Source: Sphingobacteriia bacterium (GTDB taxonomy: Bacteria; Bacteroidota; Bacteroidia; Chitinophagales; Chitinophagaceae). From it: 40,777 nt of DNA. The notes below the pieces were generated by a model. It had not been told where the DNA came from. It searched no databases and was given only the letters and a program-made list of their open reading frames with translations. Positions 36,550 through 40,777 of the stretch are shown one piece after another. The stretch spans positions 1 through 40,777 of the forward strand of contig CANGTR010000012.1 in NCBI GenBank assembly GCA_947456855.1, given 5' to 3'. Within the stretch, counting starts at the first letter, position 1. Every line of letters begins with the position of its first letter. The translations under genes and the position numbers were made by a program.

Positions 36550-36727
36550 CAAAAGCCCCGAGTAATACTCGGGGCTTTCTTATTTTCGAGACCGTCGCAA
36601 ATAAATTCGCGTAAGGTTGAGGAAATAAGAAAGCAGCGGCGCCTTCGGCGACGCGAGGCTTTTGGGTACGCCCCCTTTTGGAAGTCGGCGCAACGAAGTG
36701 GGCCGACAATCCTGTTCTGGGTACAAA
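36536..36727 (+). repeat. tRNA 3'-end duplication enclosing a GC-rich palindromic element
   Basis: The tRNA 3' end plus flank TCCTGTTCTGGGCACAAA (36536-36553) recurs as TCCTGTTCTGGGTACAAA (36710-36727), one mismatch in 18. Between them lies sequence richer in G+C than its surroundings: an 11-bp inverted repeat CTTTCTTATTT (36575-36585) / AAATAAGAAAG (36623-36633), a CGCC-TTC-GGCG hairpin near 36640, and a 6-bp pair GTCGGC (36684-36689) / GCCGAC (36703-36708). This looks like a small repeat element or an insertion/recombination scar at the tRNA, but no integrase is nearby. Confidence 0.7.
36552..36580 (+). terminator. terminator of tRNA-Leu
   Basis: AAAGCCCCGAGT - AAT - ACTCGGGGCTTT is a perfect 12-bp stem followed by CTTATTTTC, directly after the tRNA. 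The A- and T-runs on the two sides mean it could also stop transcription from the other strand. Confidence 0.85.
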
Positions 36728-37307
36728 CCCTGTCACAAAAATAACGGGGCTTGTAATGCAAGTTGCAAATCAAGCTTGCTTGAATAAGCATACCAGCATT
36801 AAAAAATACAACGAAATTCGGCCTTTGTTAATGTAAATATCCGTATAACATAGCCAACTATGTATTGATTATAGTCTTGTCAATTTCTAACCGACTATCA
36901 AAATTATATAGGAGATGAAAAAGCTTTCTCTTAATCTAACAATAGCAGCAGATCTGTGAATATCCTGAGGCACAGATCTTAGAATTACACCCTGCTTACT
37001 TAACGTTTAAATTAAGTGTAATGCAACAGAACCAGCTCTGTAAAAACGACCATAGATAAATACTATAAAGTATAAGTTGAACTAATCGGGCTTATGCAGG
37101 GTTTAGGTTATTAAAAAAGTTGGCTAAACTCGACTTATAAAAAGTCGCATTTGACATTTAATTCGTCAAAAGTTGGAAATTTCCCATTAACAATATCAGT
37201 AGATTATCTATGCAAATGGCCTGCCAAAACACCCATCAACTGTTTGAATCAAATAATAATTTGTAAAAGTTTTATTTAAAAGACAGAATAATAGTAATGT
37301 AAGAAAA
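36728..37307. other. gene-free stretch with small inverted repeats
   Basis: About 580 bases with no convincing gene. It holds several inverted repeats: AGATCTGTG (36950-36958) / CACAGATCT (36971-36979), a perfect 9-bp pair; ATTACAC (36984-36990) / GTGTAAT (37016-37022) enclosing ACTTAA/TTAAGT; CGACTT (37131-37136) / AAGTCG (37142-37147); and TTTGAC (37150-37155) / GTCAAA (37165-37170). A 14-codon ORF with a GGAG 4 bases before its ATG starts at 36915 (MKKLSLNLTIAADL) and its stop lies in the first inverted repeat. The stretch may hold a decayed gene, a small RNA or a leader; I cannot decide. Confidence 0.5.
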
Positions 37308-37850
37308 TTATAAATCGTTTAGCGCTTTTCTATTCTTCTCATTAGCAATTTTTTTAAACTCGGAACAAGTTAATCCAGTTATCTTTTTGAACTGGTAAGA
37401 CAAATGCCCAGCGCTAGAATAATTTAGCAAAAAAGCAATTTTAGTGAAATTTAATTGATTATATAGTATCAGTTCTTTTGCTCTCTCAATTTTTTGATTT
37501 ATAATAAATGCTTGAATAGTAATGCCTTTTGTCTTTGAGAATAAATTGGATAAGTAGTTATAATCATATTGTAATTTATCTGATAAATAATCAGAGAATG
37601 TTAAAATAGGCAATTCATCGGTATAGTGAACCATTTCGATAATAATATGCTTTATTTTTTCAATTAAAATAGCCTCATGCTCATCTAATATCTCCAAGCC
37701 AATTACTTTAAGGTCATCATTGAACAGCTTCATTTTTGTTTCATCTAATTCGCCATCTATATCAATATATCCCAAATCAATACCTGAGAAATTTATGTGA
37801 TGTATATCTGCGATAGATTTTACCATTATCTTACACCGCAGGCTTACCAT
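37308..37850 (-). CDS. short AraC-family regulator with HMA-like N-terminal domain
   Basis: A 180-residue transcription factor. The first 60 residues (MVSLRCKIMVKS... DLGYIDIDGEL) have a beta-alpha-beta-beta-like pattern with Cys6 and resemble the small ferredoxin-like domain found in a Bacteroidota AraC subgroup. The C-terminal 100 residues are an AraC-type pair of helix-turn-helix motifs: FSDYLSDKLQYDYNYLSNLFSKTKG (first HTH) and NQKIERAKELILYN...IAFLLNYSSAGHLSYQFKKITGLT (second HTH and the diagnostic block). ATG 37850 matches the usual start; 37871 is an alternative. It follows the cupin gene in the same direction (35-bp gap), so a shared transcript is likely. The inducer is unknown. Confidence 0.8.
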   Translation of the reverse strand: MVSLRCKIMVKSIADIHHINFSGIDLGYIDIDGELDETKMKLFNDDLKVIGLEILDEHEAILIEKIKHIIIEMVHYTDELPILTFSDYLSDKLQYDYNYLSNLFSKTKGITIQAFIINQKIERAKELILYNQLNFTKIAFLLNYSSAGHLSYQFKKITGLTCSEFKKIANEKNRKALNDL

Positions 37851-37885
37851 GTATTTTATAAATAATCTCAAAATATTAGTTTTAT

Positions 37886-38239
37886 TTATTCTTCATATCC
37901 ACTTTTTATAACCGTTGCAATCATTTTAAATTGCTTATTGGCATGGAAATGATGTAAGGCATGTGAAGGGATAATCATTCCTTCGCCTAAATCTAATGTG
38001 TATTGCTTATCATTCACTGTCAATTCTGCAGAACCATCTATAATTTGCACAAATGTATCATAAGGAGATAATTTTTCCGGCAATTCTTCACCAGCATCAA
38101 AAGATGATAGCGTCACATTACCAGTTATTCTCTTCATAATAGTCTTGCTTACTACAGAATTAGGCACATACTGAATGACTTGCACAATAATATGTTTCTG
38201 CAACTTTTCTAATTCTAATCCTTCTTTTCCGTTGTTCAT
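37886..38239 (-). CDS. cupin-domain protein
   Basis: A 117-residue single-domain cupin. The two conserved cupin motifs are recognisable in degenerate form: motif 1 is around SSFDAGEELPEKLSPYDTFVQIIDGSAEL, and motif 2 is around LGEGMIIPSHALHHFHANKQFKM. The metal-binding residues of motif 1 are not complete (one His is missing), whereas motif 2 has His residues in the expected place. Small cupins of this type in Bacteroidota are often sensors or isomerases of unknown substrate. It is the first gene of a cupin-AraC pair. There is no clear promoter upstream. Confidence 0.78.
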   Translation of the reverse strand: MNNGKEGLELEKLQKHIIVQVIQYVPNSVVSKTIMKRITGNVTLSSFDAGEELPEKLSPYDTFVQIIDGSAELTVNDKQYTLDLGEGMIIPSHALHHFHANKQFKMIATVIKSGYEE

Positions 38240-38444
38240 AAACTATAATTTTAATACTAATAACTTGAAGGTAGTGAATTAATAATACTATTTAATGTAA
38301 GTAAAAAAAAATTATTAGACAAATTTTATATAGAAACAAAGAATTATGTAAGATAATCTATTGATTTTATAAAAAAATAATCGAATTCAAAATCGATATT
38401 TGTTTAATATGAAGAATTGATACTAAAAAATACAAAAAGGATAT

Positions 38445-38912
38445 ATGAAAACTAAGAATTCGATTTTTATAATCACTTTTTTGACATGTGCCTTAATTGC
38501 AAAATCACAAAATTCAGTTGTTGTATCTGGAAAAACCGAAACAAGTATTTACGGGAGCATAAGCTTTACTATAGGCCAAGCACTTTATACTCAAAAAGGA
38601 GTGACATATACTTTATCAGAAGGAAATCAACAACCACATAAAATCAATCCAATAGAAAACAGATCAAATTTACATGTATCTGTATATCCTAATCCAAGTA
38701 AAGATTTTATCTATTTTTTGGTAGAAGATTTGAATTTTAATAACCTTAATTTTCAATTAACATCTATTTCAGGAAAGTTAATACGATTTGGGAAAATTAC
38801 TAACCAAAAATCATTTGTGCAATTAAGTGATTTAAAAAATGGGGTGTATATACTTAAGATTATAAGAGGAACAACCGAGGAAATTACTCATAGAGTTTTA
38901 AAATTAAATTAA
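38445..38912 (+). CDS. small secreted protein with type IX sorting domain
   Basis: A 155-residue protein. A signal peptide (MKTKNSIFIITFLTCALIAKSQ) precedes a short region with SGKTETSIYGSISFTIGQALYTQ and EGNQQPH. The C-terminal part (about 77-155) is a type A sorting domain: VSVYPNPSKDFIYF at its start and SDLKNGVYILKIIR near its end are hallmarks. Such domains direct cargo through the type IX secretion system to the cell surface and are then cleaved. There is almost no cargo domain, so the protein is nearly only signal, linker and sorting domain. It ends 1 bp before the next ATG, so the two are in one transcript. Confidence 0.85.
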   Translation: MKTKNSIFIITFLTCALIAKSQNSVVVSGKTETSIYGSISFTIGQALYTQKGVTYTLSEGNQQPHKINPIENRSNLHVSVYPNPSKDFIYFLVEDLNFNNLNFQLTSISGKLIRFGKITNQKSFVQLSDLKNGVYILKIIRGTTEEITHRVLKLN

Positions 38913-38913
38913 T

Positions 38914-40777
38914 ATGAAAGACGCTTTTATTTTTACATTTTTTAGCATGTTCATATCATTAAGTTCTATTGGTCAAGCTCCACAAAAAATGACTTATCAG
39001 GCAGTTATAAGAGATGCAAATAACAAATTAATTTCTCTAACAAACGTGAACCTTAGGTTGAGTATTTTACAAAACAACTCCAATGGAAAATTGGTTTATT
39101 CCGAAATGCATTACACTGTATCCAATATCAATGGTTTGATAAATTTACAAATTGGCACCGGATCTAATTTATTTGGCAAATTCGCTGAAATCGACTGGAG
39201 CAAAGGGCCTTATTTTGTGAAAACTGAAACAGATTCTGATGGAGGGTTTAATTTTAGGATTACAGGTACTAGTGAATTATTAAGTGTTCCATATGCATTA
39301 TATGCACTTAATGCAAATTTTGACACAACTAGTTTGCACAATAGGATCGTTAATTTGCAAGCCCAAGCGATTGCAAATAAAAAAAATGTTGATATTAATC
39401 TAGATAGTATCAAAGAAAATGCAAAGGATATTAAAATTAATCTAGATAGTATTAAAGTCAATACCGTTAAAATTAACAACAATATTGATAGTATCAATAC
39501 AAAGATTGATACCTTGGATTTAATTGCCATTTTAGCTGGTTATCAAAAAATTGGGAAAATCATAAACGCAATAACAGTTGAAGGGAAAGACAGCGTTGAT
39601 GTAAAATCTAATGGTAATTTACAATCTTCTAAAAATATTAGTTTGACAGGCAATATCGAATCTTTAGGGTCAACGTCTTCCATAGGAAGCTTGGACAAGC
39701 CTTTTAAAGATTTATACATTTCCTCACATTCCTTGTCTATAGCTAGTGATGTGGCCGGACAAAATACGCCTCCTACCGTTTTAAGTAATGTAAATGGCAA
39801 TTTGCAAATATCGTCGGGGGGATTTAAATTAATGGGAACTAATGCAGCATTTATTGCACCTAGATTTGAAGGCAAACTAATAGGCAATGCAAGTACTGCT
39901 ACTAAATTTGAAACACCAAGAACTATCAATGGTATTTTATTTGACGGATCGACCAATATTGTTTTGCCTGACTTAGATCATGACGATAAGTATATAAAAA
40001 TTTCTCAACTAAATGGAACTGATCCCTTTAATATCAATATAAAAGGAAATCTAGGTTCTTCTGGAAATGTTACCGTTGCAGGTAATATAGAAGCATTAGG
40101 CTCTACTTCCACGTTAGGTACAATTGATAAACCATTCAAAGGATTATTTTTGTCATCAGGATCATTATCAATTGCATCTGATACATTAGGGCAAAATGTA
40201 CCAGCTGCCATCTTAAGTAATGTAAGAGGGAACTTGGAAATTTCGGCAGGTGGTTTGAAATTAGTGGGGACTGATGAAGCTTTCATAGCACCAAGAATTA
40301 TTAGCACACTAACTGGAAATGCAAGTACTGCTACAAAATTTGAAAATGCAAGAAATATAAATGGAGTAAGCTTTGACGGATCTGCAGATATTATAATACC
40401 TGCAACCATTATCAAATCTTTGTCATTTAATAATATTGGAACTGGCGATGCGTCGGGTGGCACATTTGATGGATCCGTTACAAAAACTATTTCATATAAT
40501 AGTATTGGTGCATCCCCATTGGCTGGTTCATCACTAATTACAACAGTAGGAACTTTAACCGCTGGTGCTATCCCTTACACATTACTCTCTGGTACCATAC
40601 CTACTTGGAACCAAGCCACTACTGGTAATGCAGCCACAGCAACTAAACTTGCTGCTACTAAAAATATCAATGGCGTAGCTTTTGACGGTAGCTCGGATAT
40701 CACTATTACCGCAGTAGCTGACGCAGCTACACTCTCAGGAACAACTTTAAATGCAACTGTTACTGGTTCTAGTTTAA
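38914..40777 (+). CDS. large secreted repeat protein with tail-fibre-like repeats (partial, runs off the window)
   Basis: An open frame of 621 codons begins with ATG 38914, one base after the previous stop, and reaches the end of the window without a stop. A signal peptide (about residues 1-21, ending SSIGQ) is followed by a Bacteroidota N-terminal domain at about 22-140 (APQKMTYQAVIRDANN..., IDWSKGPYFVKTE, LLSVPYALYALNA). A coiled-coil-like stretch at about 142-205 repeats INLDSIK 14 residues apart. Two 144-residue repeats start at residues 246 and 390, and a third repeat tail lies near 571. Each repeat ends in a motif like GNASTATKF...INGxxFDGSxxI, seen in phage tail-fibre and surface fibre proteins. 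An adhesin or fibre role is likely but not proven. Antisense ORFs at 39210-40463 are shadows of it. Confidence 0.85.
   Translation, partial: MKDAFIFTFFSMFISLSSIGQAPQKMTYQAVIRDANNKLISLTNVNLRLSILQNNSNGKLVYSEMHYTVSNINGLINLQIGTGSNLFGKFAEIDWSKGPYFVKTETDSDGGFNFRITGTSELLSVPYALYALNANFDTTSLHNRIVNLQAQAIANKKNVDINLDSIKENAKDIKINLDSIKVNTVKINNNIDSINTKIDTLDLIAILAGYQKIGKIINAITVEGKDSVDVKSNGNLQSSKNISLTGNIESLGSTSSIGSLDKPFKDLYISSHSLSIASDVAGQNTPPTVLSNVNGNLQISSGGFKLMGTNAAFIAPRFEGKLIGNASTATKFETPRTINGILFDGSTNIVLPDLDHDDKYIKISQLNGTDPFNINIKGNLGSSGNVTVAGNIEALGSTSTLGTIDKPFKGLFLSSGSLSIASDTLGQNVPAAILSNVRGNLEISAGGLKLVGTDEAFIAPRIISTLTGNASTATKFENARNINGVSFDGSADIIIPATIIKSLSFNNIGTGDASGGTFDGSVTKTISYNSIGASPLAGSSLITTVGTLTAGAIPYTLLSGTIPTWNQATTGNAATATKLAATKNINGVAFDGSSDITITAVADAATLSGTTLNATVTGSSL
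39649..40400 (+). repeat. two diverged 432-bp tandem coding repeats
   Basis: The unit starting at 39649 (GGCAATATCGAA) repeats at 40081 (GGTAATATAGAA), 432 bp later in the same frame. The units share protein sequence over most of their 144 residues (for example SLSIASD, LSNV.GNL.IS, AFIAPR, GNASTATKFE) but have diverged at the DNA level. A partial third copy of the repeat tail lies around 40624. Confidence 0.85.

Noticed and set aside
36446..36791. Three ORFs across the tRNA-Leu region on both strands (for example one beginning MAELVDALDSKSG and antisense ones with FVPRTGIEPALP).
   Set aside because: These are the usual false proteins obtained by translating a tRNA-Leu gene and its flank; the repeated FVPRTG simply reflects the duplicated tRNA end.
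39210..40463. Three minus-strand ORFs of 106-152 codons in the last 1.5 kb.
   Set aside because: They are antisense to an open plus-strand frame with a signal peptide and clear repeats; their low-complexity Leu/Ile/Pro composition is what antisense of this repeat gives.

Overview
The window looks like a chromosomal segment of a low-GC Bacteroidota bacterium, most likely a member of Chitinophagales/Chitinophagaceae (inference). The signs are a SusC/SusD pair, a type IX secretion C-terminal sorting domain, a Bacteroidota-type N-terminal domain on the last protein, TAnnTTTG-type promoter boxes, very few Shine-Dalgarno sequences, and the housekeeping content. I see no phage module, insertion sequence, CRISPR array or rRNA.

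Layout: (1) 1-3072: a 14-bp tandem repeat forms the 3' end of an esterase gene. The esterase is divergent from an ATP-grasp ligase and a YbdK/GCS2-type carboxylate-amine ligase, which together suggest a small uncharacterised amidoligase pathway. (2) 3097-8150, minus strand: Tet-like MFS exporter, saccharopine-dehydrogenase-like oxidoreductase, clpB. (3) 8241-16224, plus strand: serine hydrolase, a 36-residue membrane peptide, queG, bioA and an orphan susC/susD pair closed by a strong terminator. (4) 16332-19712, minus strand: sppA, an ABC-2 permease without its ATPase, and a small SRPBCC protein. (5) 19771-22172, plus strand: folK, deoxynucleoside kinase, MFS transporter. (6) 22220-26472: YkgJ-like cysteine-cluster protein, an orphan C-terminal piece resembling a sterol desaturase, gcvP, and a Bacteroidota HTH regulator convergent with gcvP. 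(7) 26724-30169, minus strand: secreted conserved protein, def, ruvX, UbiA-type prenyltransferase, TrmH-family methyltransferase. (8) 30261-36389: M28 peptidase, mutS, a LYS1-like dehydrogenase (minus) and hscB. (9) 36466-40777, accessory in character: tRNA-Leu(CAA) with a partly duplicated 3' end and a GC-rich palindromic insert, about 580 gene-free bases with several inverted repeats, a cupin/AraC pair, and a two-gene unit of a small T9SS-sorted protein and a large repeat protein. That last gene has no stop inside the window.

Most of the segment is ordinary core metabolism and maintenance: protein quality control (ClpB, SppA, Def), DNA repair (MutS, RuvX), cofactor synthesis (BioA, FolK, QueG, UbiA-type), glycine cleavage and Fe-S assembly. 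The least explained parts are the amidoligase triad, the tRNA-adjacent repeat element, the secreted repeat-protein pair at the right edge, and several genes whose -7-like box lies only 4-6 nt before the start codon.
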